A DNA stretch of 64,000 nt from contig CAWGTD010000003.1 of NCBI GenBank assembly GCA_963825415.1, positions 682,001 to 746,000 on the forward strand, read 5' to 3'. The stretch is from BP-464 sp963825415. Its GTDB lineage: Bacteria; Actinomycetota; Thermoleophilia; Solirubrobacterales; Solirubrobacteraceae. The notes beneath the pieces are model-generated. The model saw nothing but the letters and a program-made list of their open reading frames with translations, had not been told where the DNA came from and did not search any database. This document shows, piece by piece, positions 8,536 to 17,584 of this stretch (positions are counted from its first letter, which is position 1; each line of letters begins with the position of its first letter). The position numbers and the translations under genes were made by a program.

Positions 8536-9693
8536 CTACGGTCCGGCTTCGGCCGGGCGCTTGTCCAGCCGGATGCGGATCGTCTTGCGCTTGCCGTCGC
8601 GGATCAGCTGCACCGCCACGACGTCGCCCGGGTCGTAGCCCTGGAGGATCGCGCCGAGGTCGTCCTCCCTGCGAACCGGATGGCCCGCCACGTCGACGAT
8701 CACGTCGGCGTCGCGCGGCACCTGCTGCGATTGGAAGCGGAAGCGCTCGCGCCCCGCCCTCAGGCCGGCCTTGTCGGCCGGGCCGCCGTCGACGACCTGG
8801 GCCACCAGGGCGCCGTGGGCGACCGGCAGCTTCAGCCGCGCGGCGAGCTGGGGGTAGAGCTGCGAGGTCGACACGCCGAGGTAGGCGTAGTCGACGCGGC
8901 CCTTGCTGCGCAGCTGGTCGAGCGAGCGGCGGACGGTGTCGACCGGCACCGCGAAGCCCACGCCGCTGCCGTCGCCGCTGTCGGAGCGGATCTGCGAGTT
9001 GATGCCCAGCACGCGCCCGCGCGCGTCGACCAGTGGGCCGCCCGAGTTGCCGTGGTTGATCGCGGCGTCGGTCTGGATCGCGCCGTTGATCGAGAACTTC
9101 GTCAGCGAGTCGATCGTGCGGTCGGTGGCTGAGATCACTCCGACCGAGAGCGACTGCTCCTGGCCGAACGGGCTGCCGATCGCGGCGACCGGCGCGCCGA
9201 CCTGGGCACCGCGGCTGCTGCCGAACTCCAGCGGGCGCAGCGTCAGACCCTTCGGCTCGACGCGCAGCAGCGCGACGTCCGCGTAGGGATCGAAGCCGAC
9301 GACCTCGGCGGTGACCTGGTTGTCGTCCTGGAAGCGCACGTAGACGCGGTCGACCTTGTGGATCGCGGCGCCCTCGCCCTCGGTGACGACGTGGGCGTTG
9401 GTGGCGATCTCGCCCTCGCCGTCGATGACGAAGCCCGAGCCCTCGGCGCCCTGGGCGCCGCCGAAGAGGCCGCCCTCCGTGGAGATGCTCAGGACGGTTA
9501 CCACGCCCGGAGAGTCGCGCTCGTAGATCGCGTGGGGGTCGAAGGCGACCTCGCCGCCGGCCGCCTTGACGACCTCGACGCGCGTGCGCTCGACGGTGGA
9601 ACTGCTCCCCGATCCCCCGCCGTCGTCGTCGCCGCAGCCCGTCAGGACGGCGAGCGCGAGGGCGATCGCGACGAGGAGGCCCAGGCGCTTCAC
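8536..9693 (-). CDS. HtrA/DegP-like serine protease, lipoprotein, with PDZ domain
   Basis: Membrane-tethered envelope protease of the S1C group, for quality control of exported proteins. The signal peptide ends in a lipobox (LTGC, lipidated C20). The trypsin-like domain has the full triad: H101 in NAHV, D139 in YADVALL, S217 in GNSGGP. One PDZ domain follows (about 285-370). It is 385 residues. Its ATG overlaps the histidine kinase stop by four bases, so it is the last gene of a regulator/kinase/protease operon. That suggests it is an output or modulator of the same envelope-stress signal (inference). Confidence 0.94.
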   Translation of the reverse strand: MKRLGLLVAIALALAVLTGCGDDDGGGSGSSSTVERTRVEVVKAAGGEVAFDPHAIYERDSPGVVTVLSISTEGGLFGGAQGAEGSGFVIDGEGEIATNAHVVTEGEGAAIHKVDRVYVRFQDDNQVTAEVVGFDPYADVALLRVEPKGLTLRPLEFGSSRGAQVGAPVAAIGSPFGQEQSLSVGVISATDRTIDSLTKFSINGAIQTDAAINHGNSGGPLVDARGRVLGINSQIRSDSGDGSGVGFAVPVDTVRRSLDQLRSKGRVDYAYLGVSTSQLYPQLAARLKLPVAHGALVAQVVDGGPADKAGLRAGRERFRFQSQQVPRDADVIVDVAGHPVRREDDLGAILQGYDPGDVVAVQLIRDGKRKTIRIRLDKRPAEAGP

Positions 9694-11120
9694 GCGGGCA
9701 CCTCGAGCGTGAGGGTGGTCGTCCCGCCGCCGCTGGCGACCGCCAGCGTGCCCGCCATGCGCTCGGCGAGCTCGCGCGCGATCGTCAGCCCGAGGCCGGA
9801 GCCCTGGGTGTCGCCCGCGGTGTAGAAGGGCTCGAAGACGTGCGGCAGCACGGTGCGGTGGATCCCGCCCCCGAAGTCATGCACGGCGATGCGCAGCCGC
9901 GCCGGCGCGCCGGCCACCGACGCGCCGCGGGAGGCCGATACGACCATCCGCGTGCCGGCCGGCGTGTGTGCGAGCGCGTTGTGGATGAGGATGCGCAGGA
10001 TCTGTCCCACCCGCTCAGGATCGCAGACGGCCTCCATCGGCTCGTAGGCGAGGCGCAGCTCGAGATGTGAGTCGTGCGCCGCCAGCGCCGGCCCGAACTC
10101 CGATACGACCGCACGGGCGAGCACTCCGACGTCGGTCGGCTCGGGGCGCAGTTCCAGCGAGCCGGCCTCCAATCGGGAGAGGTCGAGCAGGTCGGTGGCG
10201 AGCTTCTGGAGGCGGTCCACCTGCGAGCGCAGCTGGCCGAGGAACTGCGCGCGCGTCGGCTCGTCGAGCTCCTCGTCGGCCAGCAGCTCCAGGAAGCCGC
10301 CGAGCGAGAAGATCGGCGTGCGCAGCTCGTGCGAGGCCGTGGCGATGAAGCGCTTGCGGGCGGCGTCGAGCTCGGCGAGCTGCCCGCGCATGGCGTCGAG
10401 CTCGCGCGCGAGCTGGCCGAGCTCGTCCTCGCTGTCGGCGACGAAGCGCGCGCTGAAGTCGCCGGCGGCGACGCGGCGCGCCGACCGGCGCAGGCGCCCC
10501 ACACGACCGCCCAGGCCGCGCGCGACCAGCCAGCCCGCCAGCAGCGCGAGAGCCAGCGCGATCGCCCCCGCCACCAGGATCCGGTCGCGCACGAGCGCGA
10601 CGTTGCCCTCGACGTCCTCGAGCGGCTTGGAGAACACGAGCGCGAAGCCCACCTCGCGGCGCGCGGGCGGCCCGCGCGATTTGAAGAACAGCGGGATCCC
10701 CGCCTCGCCGACGCGGCCGCTCTCGCCCGCCTCGAAGCCGGTGACCACACGGCGCCGCTGGGCGGTGCGAACCGCCACCGGGAACTGCAGATCGCGGATG
10801 TCGACCTCGCTGGTCGAGTCCGAGCGCGGGGTGGCCTGCACCCCGGCCGCCACGCGGTTGATCCCCAGCAGGGTCACGCGCGTGCCCGACCGGTCGGCGG
10901 CCTGGCGCACCAGCCGGTCGACGACCCGCACGTCGACGTCGCCGGACACGGCCCGCTGCAGCGGAGGCGAGTAGCGCCGCGCCTGGCGCGCCAGCGTGTT
11001 CAGCTCCTCCTGGCGCAGCTTCGACGTGAGCGGTCCAATCGTGTAGAGGTAGACGACCGCGATCGCCGCCGCGACGATGGCTCCCAGCAGCAGCGACAGC
11101 CGGAGGGTGAGCGACCGCAA
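9690..11120 (-). CDS. Two-component sensor histidine kinase
   Basis: Membrane sensor kinase, 476 residues. TM1 is about 7-29, an extracytoplasmic sensor about 30-180, TM2 about 181-201, HAMP about 200-255. HisKA has the phospho-acceptor H264 in ASHELRTP, and HATPase_c shows an N-box with HNALAHTP, a G1 DFGGG and a G2 GSGLGLTIA. All catalytic boxes look intact. The sensor matches no domain I can name. It starts three bases after the regulator stop and overlaps htrA, giving the order regulator, kinase, protease. Confidence 0.94.
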   Translation of the reverse strand: MRSLTLRLSLLLGAIVAAAIAVVYLYTIGPLTSKLRQEELNTLARQARRYSPPLQRAVSGDVDVRVVDRLVRQAADRSGTRVTLLGINRVAAGVQATPRSDSTSEVDIRDLQFPVAVRTAQRRRVVTGFEAGESGRVGEAGIPLFFKSRGPPARREVGFALVFSKPLEDVEGNVALVRDRILVAGAIALALALLAGWLVARGLGGRVGRLRRSARRVAAGDFSARFVADSEDELGQLARELDAMRGQLAELDAARKRFIATASHELRTPIFSLGGFLELLADEELDEPTRAQFLGQLRSQVDRLQKLATDLLDLSRLEAGSLELRPEPTDVGVLARAVVSEFGPALAAHDSHLELRLAYEPMEAVCDPERVGQILRILIHNALAHTPAGTRMVVSASRGASVAGAPARLRIAVHDFGGGIHRTVLPHVFEPFYTAGDTQGSGLGLTIARELAERMAGTLAVASGGGTTTLTLEVPA

Positions 11121-11123
11121 CAG

Positions 11124-11837
11124 CTAGGTGCTGGTGTCGCGGAAGCGGTAGCCGACGCCGCGGACCGTGAACAGGAACTCGGGGTCCTTGGGGTCGCGCT
11201 CGAGCTTCTCGCGCAGATGGCGGATGTGGACGTCGATCGTCCGCGGGTCGCGGAACGCCGAGTCGCCCCAGATGCGGGTCAGCAGCATCTCGCGGGTGAA
11301 CACCCGGCCGGGGTTGTGGGCGAGCGCCGTGAGGATCTCGAACTCGACGAACGTCAGCCGGATGTCGTCGCCGTGTGCGGTCACCGAACGCTTCGCCGGA
11401 TCGATCCGCAGCTCGCCGACCACGAGCACCTGGTCCTCGGGGAGCTGCTCGCGGTCGCGGCTCATCCCGGCCCGGCGCAGCGCGGCGCGCACCCGGCTGC
11501 GGAACTCCCTGAGCGAGAACGGCTTGGTGATGTAGTCGTCGGCGCCGAGCTCGAGGCCGAGGACCTTGTCGATCTCCTCGGTCTTCGCGGTGAGCATGAT
11601 GATCGGAACGCTGCTGCGCGCACGCAGGCGCTTGCAGACCTCGAGGCCGTCGAGCTTGGGCATCATCACGTCCAGGACGACGAGGTCGAAGGTCTGCTCG
11701 CCGAAGCGTGCGAGCGCCTCGCGACCGTCGGTCGCCTGCACGACGTCGTAGCCGTCCTTGCGCAGCGGGTAGGAGAGCAGCGTCTGCAACGACTGCTCGT
11801 CGTCGACCAACAAGATGCGCGGAGGGCGATCGACCAT
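11124..11837 (-). CDS. OmpR/PhoB-family response regulator
   Basis: DNA-binding regulator for the adjacent kinase. The receiver domain has the acidic pair DDE near 12-14, the phospho-acceptor D56 in VVLDVMMP, T84 in MLTAK, and a conserved Lys in the TKPFS stretch. The winged-helix C-terminal domain ends with HIRHLREKLE and VRGVGYRF. It has 237 residues. The ATG at 11835-11837 matches the family start (MVDRPPRILLVDDE); the frame stays open further upstream but overlaps the divergent gene. Only 22 bases separate this start from the divergent ATG at 11860, so the mRNAs are probably leaderless or overlap. Confidence 0.95.
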   Translation of the reverse strand: MVDRPPRILLVDDEQSLQTLLSYPLRKDGYDVVQATDGREALARFGEQTFDLVVLDVMMPKLDGLEVCKRLRARSSVPIIMLTAKTEEIDKVLGLELGADDYITKPFSLREFRSRVRAALRRAGMSRDREQLPEDQVLVVGELRIDPAKRSVTAHGDDIRLTFVEFEILTALAHNPGRVFTREMLLTRIWGDSAFRDPRTIDVHIRHLREKLERDPKDPEFLFTVRGVGYRFRDTST

Positions 11838-11859
11838 CGTGGGTAGTGTGCCTGAGCGC

Positions 11860-13635
11860 ATGCTCGACCCGCGGGTGTACCGGGCTGCGTTCGCCCCCCT
11901 GCTGTTGGTCGGAGTGGTCGCGGCCTTCTCGCTGGTGGACCGTCCGCGGCCGATCCAGACCACTTTGGCGCCCGACGCCTTCGATGGCCCGCGGGCGTTC
12001 GCGACGCTCCAGAGGCTGACCGCGCGCTACCCCGACCGGCGGCCGGGCGACGCGGGCGACGAGGCGGTCGCCGGCGCTGTTGCGCGCAGCTTCAGGGGCT
12101 CGTTCTGCAACCGCGGGCAGGGGTGCAGCGGTGTGAGCGTGCGGCGTTTCCGGGCGGCCACGATCACCGGGGACCGCATGCTGACCGACGTCGTGGCGAC
12201 GCGCCTGGGCAAGCCCGGGCCCGGGATCGTGGTCGTCGCGCATCGCGACGCGGCGGGCCGCGGGGCGGCAGCGGAGCTCTCCGGGACGGCGGCGCTGGTC
12301 GAGCTCGCGCGCGTATTCGGCGGCCGCCAGACCCAGCGGACGCTCTCGCTGGTGTCGACGAGCGGAGGCAGCGGTGGGGCGGCGGGGGCGCGCCGGCTCG
12401 CCGAGGACCTGCCGGCCGGCAATCCCGAGCCCGACGCTGTGATCGTGCTCGGCGACCTCGCGTCGCAGCGTCTGCGCAAGCCGGTGGTCCTGGCGTGGTC
12501 GTCGGATTCTTCGCTGGCGCCGGTCCAGCTGCGGCGGACGGTCGAGGCGGCGGTTCGCCTGGAGACCGGGAGCGACGCCGGGACGCCGCATGCATTCACG
12601 CAGTTCGCTCGCCTGGCGTTCCCCTTCGCGCTGGGCGAGGAGGGGCCGATCAACGCCGCCGGCACGCCTGCGATCGCGCTGCAGGCCAGCGGCGAGCGCG
12701 GGCCGACCACCGACGCCGCCGTGTCGGCCGAGCGCCTACGGCTGTTCGGTCGCGCCGCGCTGCGCACGGTCGACGCCCTCGACAACGGTCCCTCGTTGAA
12801 GACCGGGCCGCGACGCGAGGTCGTCCTGCGCGGCAAGGTGCTCCCGTCCTGGGCCGTGCGGTTCGTGGTGGCCGCGCTGCTGCTGCCCGCGCTGCTGGCC
12901 GCGATCGACGGCTGGGCGCGGGTGCGGCGCAGGCACACCGCGGTCGGCGTGTGGTTGGGGTGGTTGGCCGTCCTGGCGCTGCCGTTCGCGCTGGCGCTCG
13001 GGCTGGCGCGGCTCCTCGGCGCGCTCGGGCTGTTGTCGGCGGCCCCTGACGGCGCGCTGGTGGCCGGCCGGGTGCCTACCGACGGGGTGGCGATCGCCGT
13101 CGTGGGCCTGATCTTCGTGCTGGGCTGGCTGGCGATCCGGCCGTTCCACCACGCGCTGGGAGTCCGAGGCGCGCCCGACGGGCCCGGGCCCGCCGCCGCG
13201 GTCGGGTTGGGGATGGTGCTGCTGACCGGGATCGTCTGGGCGCTGAACCCGTACGCGGCGGCGGTGCTCGTACTGCCCGCGCATCTGTGGCTCCTCGTGC
13301 CGTCGCTCGAGCGCATCCGGCGCCCGGTCGCGGTCGCGCTCGTGGTGGCGGGGCTCGTGCCGGTCGCGGTCGTGCTCGCCGTCTACGCCGTGGCGGTCGG
13401 CGCCTCGCCCACGCAGCTGCCATGGTCGCTCGTCCTGTTGGTCGGCGGCGGCCAGGTGGGTGTCCCCGCGTTGATCGCGCTGTCCGCGCTCGGGGCCTGC
13501 GCGGTGGCGGCAGCGCGGCTTGCGCTGCGCCCCCCGGCGGCCGAGGCGCCCGAGGTACCTCCCGCCGCGATGATCGGCTACGCGGCGCCGGGGTCGCTGG
13601 GTGGGATCGGATCGCCAGTGAGGATGCGCCGGTGA
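11860..13635 (+). CDS. M28-like membrane protein with degenerate peptidase domain
   Basis: A 591-residue protein with one N-terminal membrane segment (about 9-27), an extracytoplasmic M28-like domain (about 50-320), then about seven hydrophobic segments (340-570). The fold resemblance rests on VVVAHRDAAG (first metal-ligand region), ELSGTAALVELARVF, and TLSLVSTSGGSGGAAGARRLAE. Active M28 enzymes have an Asp before the SG and a Glu-Glu pair where STSGGSGG stands, and both are missing. It is probably not a working zinc peptidase. ATG 11860 is used; GTG at 11848 is possible. Its stop overlaps the sortase GTG, so they are coupled. Function unknown; an envelope role is inferred. Confidence 0.75.
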   Translation: MLDPRVYRAAFAPLLLVGVVAAFSLVDRPRPIQTTLAPDAFDGPRAFATLQRLTARYPDRRPGDAGDEAVAGAVARSFRGSFCNRGQGCSGVSVRRFRAATITGDRMLTDVVATRLGKPGPGIVVVAHRDAAGRGAAAELSGTAALVELARVFGGRQTQRTLSLVSTSGGSGGAAGARRLAEDLPAGNPEPDAVIVLGDLASQRLRKPVVLAWSSDSSLAPVQLRRTVEAAVRLETGSDAGTPHAFTQFARLAFPFALGEEGPINAAGTPAIALQASGERGPTTDAAVSAERLRLFGRAALRTVDALDNGPSLKTGPRREVVLRGKVLPSWAVRFVVAALLLPALLAAIDGWARVRRRHTAVGVWLGWLAVLALPFALALGLARLLGALGLLSAAPDGALVAGRVPTDGVAIAVVGLIFVLGWLAIRPFHHALGVRGAPDGPGPAAAVGLGMVLLTGIVWALNPYAAAVLVLPAHLWLLVPSLERIRRPVAVALVVAGLVPVAVVLAVYAVAVGASPTQLPWSLVLLVGGGQVGVPALIALSALGACAVAAARLALRPPAAEAPEVPPAAMIGYAAPGSLGGIGSPVRMRR

Positions 13636-14366
13636 GCCGCGCTCTGCGCGGCCTGTCGACGGTTCTGATCGCCGCGGGCACCCTGCTCGTGGTCGACGCC
13701 GTGCTGACCCTGGTCTGGCAGGAGCCGGTGTCGGCGTTCATCGCCAAGCGCGAGCAGGATCGGCTCGCCGACGAGTTGCGCGCGCTGGAACAGGCGCAGC
13801 CGACGCAGCTCGAGCAGAACGCGCTGGCGACGCTGCGCTCGAGCCGCCAGCGGATCGCGTTCCTGGCCCGCGCCCTGCGCCGTCACTCCGAGCACGGTGA
13901 CGCGCTCGGCCGCATCCGCATCCCGCGGATCAAGGCGTCCTACGTCGTGGTCGACGGCACCTCCTCGGCGGACCTGCGCAAGGGGCCGGGCTTCTACCCG
14001 CAGGCTCCGCTGCCCGGCGTGCCGGGGACGGCGGCGATCGCCGGGCATCGCACCACCTACCTGGCTCCGTTTCGCCGGTTGAACAAGCTCGAGAAGGGCG
14101 ACGAGGTGGTCGTCGAGATGCCCTACGGGCGCTTCACCTACGCCGTCGAGCGCCGCCGGATCGTGTCGCCTTCCTCACTGTGGGTGCTGCACCGGGTCGG
14201 TTACGACCGGCTCGTGCTCTCGGCGTGCCACCCGCTCTACAGCGCGTCGCACAGGATCGTCGTCTTCGCCCGCCTGCGCGCGTTCGAAGCGCGCGGCGCG
14301 GCGCGTGGAGGCGGCGGTCCGACGCTCCTGCAGGAGCCGCCGCCGGCCGCCAAGGTCACCGGCTGA
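13632..14366 (+). CDS. Class E-type sortase
   Basis: Membrane transpeptidase that cleaves a C-terminal sorting signal and links proteins to the wall or to each other. An N-terminal membrane segment (about 8-28) is followed by a coiled-coil-prone stretch (40-85) and the sortase barrel. H139 (AGHRTTYLAPF), C199 (LSACHP) and R208 (SHRIVV) form the catalytic set. It has 244 residues. The GTG at 13632 overlaps the preceding TGA by three bases. The substrate motif cannot be read here; no LPXTG-like protein is obvious in the window. A proline-rich tail follows the domain. Confidence 0.93.
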   Translation: MSRALRGLSTVLIAAGTLLVVDAVLTLVWQEPVSAFIAKREQDRLADELRALEQAQPTQLEQNALATLRSSRQRIAFLARALRRHSEHGDALGRIRIPRIKASYVVVDGTSSADLRKGPGFYPQAPLPGVPGTAAIAGHRTTYLAPFRRLNKLEKGDEVVVEMPYGRFTYAVERRRIVSPSSLWVLHRVGYDRLVLSACHPLYSASHRIVVFARLRAFEARGAARGGGGPTLLQEPPPAAKVTG

Positions 14367-14372
14367 CCTGCT

Positions 14373-15315
14373 CTACAGACGGTGCTCGTAGCCGGCGAGC
14401 TTCGCCGGCCGGCCGTGCTCGTCGAGCAGGACCAGCTCGGGCTCGCCGGCCATCACGCGACCGACCTCGATCGTGTTCGGCGGCGCAGCCGCCACGCACG
14501 CGCAGAGCTCGAAGTCCTCGCCGCCGCCGGCCGCCTGCTCGATCGATGCGCCCTCGAACCGCGGCAGCCTGTGGAGATCGATCTCCACGCGCACGCCCCG
14601 AGCGCCGCGCGAGGTGCGCGGCGTCGGTCGCGATCCCGTCCGACAGGTCGATCATCGCGTGCGCGCCCGCCGCGGCCAGGGCGCGTCCGGCGTCGAGCCG
14701 CGGCTCTGGGCGCAGGTAGGCGCTCAGGTGCGCCGCGGCCGGCTGCTCACCGGCAGCCAGCGCCTCCACGGCGGCCGCCGCGCCGCCGAGCGGGCCGGTG
14801 ACCACCACGGTGTCGCCCGCCCGCGCGCCGTCGCGGCCGACCAGCGCAGCGTCGTCGTCGGCCCAGCCGACGACCGTGACCGAGACGAACAGCGCGGGCG
14901 CCGAGACCACGTCGCCGCCCGCGATCGCAGTGCCGGTGCGGCGGGCCAGGTCGGCCATCCCCTCCACGATCCGCTCCGGCCGCTCGAGCCCGGGCCGCAC
15001 GCCCAGCGCCAGGTAGGCCTCGCCCGGATCGGCGCCCATCGCAGCGATGTCCGACAGCGCGGCCGCCAGCGCGCGGTGGCCGACATCGGGCAGCGAGAAC
15101 GGCCCGCCGTCGTCTTCGAGCTTGAAGTGGACGCCCTCGACCATCGTGTCGACCGACGTCACGGCGAACGGGCGGCTGCGCACGACCGCGGCGTCGTCGC
15201 CGAGCCAGCGGACCACCCGATCGTGCGGCCGCTCGAGCGCCGCGGCGATCGCTTCGATCAGCGCGAGCTCGTCAGCGATGGCGGCGGACTCCCTGCGGTC
15301 AGGGCTGCGCGACAC
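14373..15315 (-). pseudogene. thiL: Thiamine-monophosphate kinase, one frameshift (likely sequence error)
   Basis: ThiL phosphorylates thiamine phosphate to the active cofactor thiamine diphosphate. The N-terminal part is clear: WLGDDAAVV, SVDTMVEGVHF, DIAAMGADP, GGDVVSAP and MIDLSDGIATDAAHLARRSG. After that glycine (near 14595) one surplus base shifts the frame. The C-terminal third continues as VRVEIDLHRLPRFEG and GGEDFELCACV to a stop at 14373. With one base removed the protein is full length and has all motifs. The likely start is GTG at 15313-15315, overlapping the end of the PBP gene by 17 bases. thiL is normally essential without thiamine uptake, so a sequencing indel is more likely than decay. 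Confidence 0.88.
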
Positions 15316-17533
15316 CGGCCCCGGGGCCGGTGTCACCACCGCTGGCGGGTGGCGCCGCGCCGCCGGTCCCGCCGGACGGGGGCGTCGGAGTGGGGACGGG
15401 CTTGGGCTTGGGGGCCTTCGGCGCGGGCTGCGGCGGCGACTCGTACAGGCTCGGGTCGTAGGCGCCGTTGTCCTTGCCGCCGGCCTTGTCCTTGGCGCCC
15501 TTGTCCTTCTTGCCGGTCTCGAGGTCCTTCGCGTCGGTGCCGCCCGTGTCGTATGTGCCGGGGACGATCTTGTTGTCGCTCACGCCGGTCTTCGAGTACT
15601 TGCCGAAGAACGGCACGGCGTGGAACGCCTCGGTCGGCTGGGGGAAGTCGCCGCAGAAGGACCCCTTGGCGGTGTTCATGTACGCGCCCCAGATCGGCGC
15701 CGCGGCCACGCCGCCGGCCGCGCCGGGCATCGGCTCGCGCGAGTTCGCGTGGCCGACCCACACCGAGGTCGAGAGCCGCGGCGTGTAGCCGACGAACCAC
15801 GCGTCGGTGAACTCGTCTGTCGTCCCGGTCTTGCCGGCGGCCGGGCAGCCGATGTTCGCGCGCGTGCCGGTGCCGCCCAGGATGTTCTGGCGCAGGATCT
15901 TCGTGGCCTCGTAGGCGACGCCGTCGGAGAAGACCTTGACCTTCGACTGGTGCAGCGGGATCTCGGTGTGGCCGTCGGGGAAGGTGACCTTCGTCACCGC
16001 GATCGGCCGGACACGGGAGCCGCCGTTGGCGAGCGTCGCGTAGGCGCGCGCCATCTCCAGCGGCGAGACCCCGAGGCGCAGGCCGCCGAGGCCCTCGGCG
16101 GGATAGCCGTTGAGGTGGGTCGTGATGCCCATGTCGTAGGCCGTCTGGCGCACCTCCAGCGGGCCGAGGTCGAGGTCGAGCTGCTGGTAGATCGAGTTGT
16201 CGGAGGCGAGCGTTGCGCGGACGAGGTTCGCGCGGCCGATGTAGGAGTTCGAGTACGTCTTGACCTTGATCGGCCCCCAGTCGGGGTCGTTGAAGTCCAG
16301 CGGCATCGAGGCGTAGGAGGTGGCGTTGGGATCGACCCCGCGCTTCAGCGCGGTCATCAACACCATGACCTTGAACGTCGAGCCCGGCTGCCGGTGGCCC
16401 TGCGCGGCGAGGTTGAACTTCAGGTCGCCGTACTTGCGCGACGTGGCCATCGCGCGGATGTAGCCGGTGTTGGGGTCGATGCTGACGATCGCCGAGTCGC
16501 GGTTGGTGCCGGCGATGCCCTGCGCCATCGCCGCGCGCGCCGCCTTCTGGAGCTTCAGGTCGAGCGTCGTGTAGATGCGCAGCCCGCCGCGGCGGACGGT
16601 CTCGTAGCCGTAGCGGTCGACGAGCTCCTGCTGGACGTAGTCGAAGAAGTAGCCCTCGCGGCGCTCGGTGTAGTAGCGGTTGTGCTTGACGCCCAGCGGC
16701 GCGCGCTCGGCGGCCAGCGCCTCCTGGGGCGATACGAGCCGCTCCTGGGCCATCTGGTCGAGCACGTCGTTGCGCCGCGCGATCGCCGTCTCCGGGTTCA
16801 GGAACGGGTTGTACTTCGACGGCGCCTGCGGCAGGCCGGCGAGCAGCGCCGCCTCGGGCAGCGTCAGGTCCTTGGCCGGCTTGTCGAAGAAGATCCGCGC
16901 CGCGGCCTGGATGCCCAGGGCGGTCTGGCCGCCCACGGTGCCGTAGGGAACGCTGTTGATGTACTTGCCGAGGATCCAGTTCTTGCCCTTGCGGCCGGGA
17001 TGCTCGTTCTCGAGGTCCTCGGCGAGCTTGGCCTCGCGGATCTTGGTCTTGAACGTGCGGCCCTTGCCGCTGCGCAGGGCCGGCTTCTCGTAGAGGTTCT
17101 TGACCAGCTGCATCGTCAGCGTCGAGCCGCCCTGGACCGTCTCGTGCGATTCGAAGTTCTTCAGCGCGGCGCGGACGATGCCCTCGAAGTCGACGCCCTG
17201 GTGCTTGTAGAAGCGGCGGTCCTCGATCGCGACGGTCGCGTCCTTGACGACCTGCGGGATCTCCGTGGTGAGGACCGGCGAGCGCAGGATCGCCGACTGG
17301 ATGAAGCCCAGGCGCTGGCCGTCGGCCGCGTAGACCGACGAGGTCGCACCCTGCGGGATCGGCGCGAGCGAGCGCAGCGACGGGGCGGAGGCCGCCACGC
17401 CGATGACCCATGCGACCGCGCCCAGGACCGCAAGCGCCAAGCCGGCCGTGACGACGCCGAGGGCGAGGAAGATGACGCGCCCCGAGCCGTGTTGGTTGCG
17501 GCGGCGCCGGCGTTGACGTTCGCGACGTGACAT
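15299..17533 (-). CDS. Class A penicillin-binding protein (transglycosylase/transpeptidase)
   Basis: Bifunctional peptidoglycan synthase, 744 residues. It has a short basic cytoplasmic end, one membrane segment (about 20-48), a GT51 domain with catalytic E104 in VAIEDRRFYKHQGVD and GGSTLTMQL (135-143), then the transpeptidase domain. The latter has S385 in GSTFK, SDNSIYQ and KTGTTDEF. A Lys/Pro/Gly-rich low-complexity tail (about 670-744) probably lies in the wall. The ATG is at 17531-17533. The adjacent sortase and L,D-transpeptidase make this an envelope neighbourhood. Confidence 0.96.
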   Translation of the reverse strand: MSRRERQRRRRRNQHGSGRVIFLALGVVTAGLALAVLGAVAWVIGVAASAPSLRSLAPIPQGATSSVYAADGQRLGFIQSAILRSPVLTTEIPQVVKDATVAIEDRRFYKHQGVDFEGIVRAALKNFESHETVQGGSTLTMQLVKNLYEKPALRSGKGRTFKTKIREAKLAEDLENEHPGRKGKNWILGKYINSVPYGTVGGQTALGIQAAARIFFDKPAKDLTLPEAALLAGLPQAPSKYNPFLNPETAIARRNDVLDQMAQERLVSPQEALAAERAPLGVKHNRYYTERREGYFFDYVQQELVDRYGYETVRRGGLRIYTTLDLKLQKAARAAMAQGIAGTNRDSAIVSIDPNTGYIRAMATSRKYGDLKFNLAAQGHRQPGSTFKVMVLMTALKRGVDPNATSYASMPLDFNDPDWGPIKVKTYSNSYIGRANLVRATLASDNSIYQQLDLDLGPLEVRQTAYDMGITTHLNGYPAEGLGGLRLGVSPLEMARAYATLANGGSRVRPIAVTKVTFPDGHTEIPLHQSKVKVFSDGVAYEATKILRQNILGGTGTRANIGCPAAGKTGTTDEFTDAWFVGYTPRLSTSVWVGHANSREPMPGAAGGVAAAPIWGAYMNTAKGSFCGDFPQPTEAFHAVPFFGKYSKTGVSDNKIVPGTYDTGGTDAKDLETGKKDKGAKDKAGGKDNGAYDPSLYESPPQPAPKAPKPKPVPTPTPPSGGTGGAAPPASGGDTGPGAGVAQP

Positions 17534-17584
17534 GGCTGGCGAGCACGACGCGGGCGACGTTGGGCCGCCCGCGTGAGACGGATT

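Noticed and set aside
15047..17530. 827-codon plus-strand frame opposite the PBP
   Set aside because: PBP1 has all catalytic motifs on the minus strand; this is its mirror.
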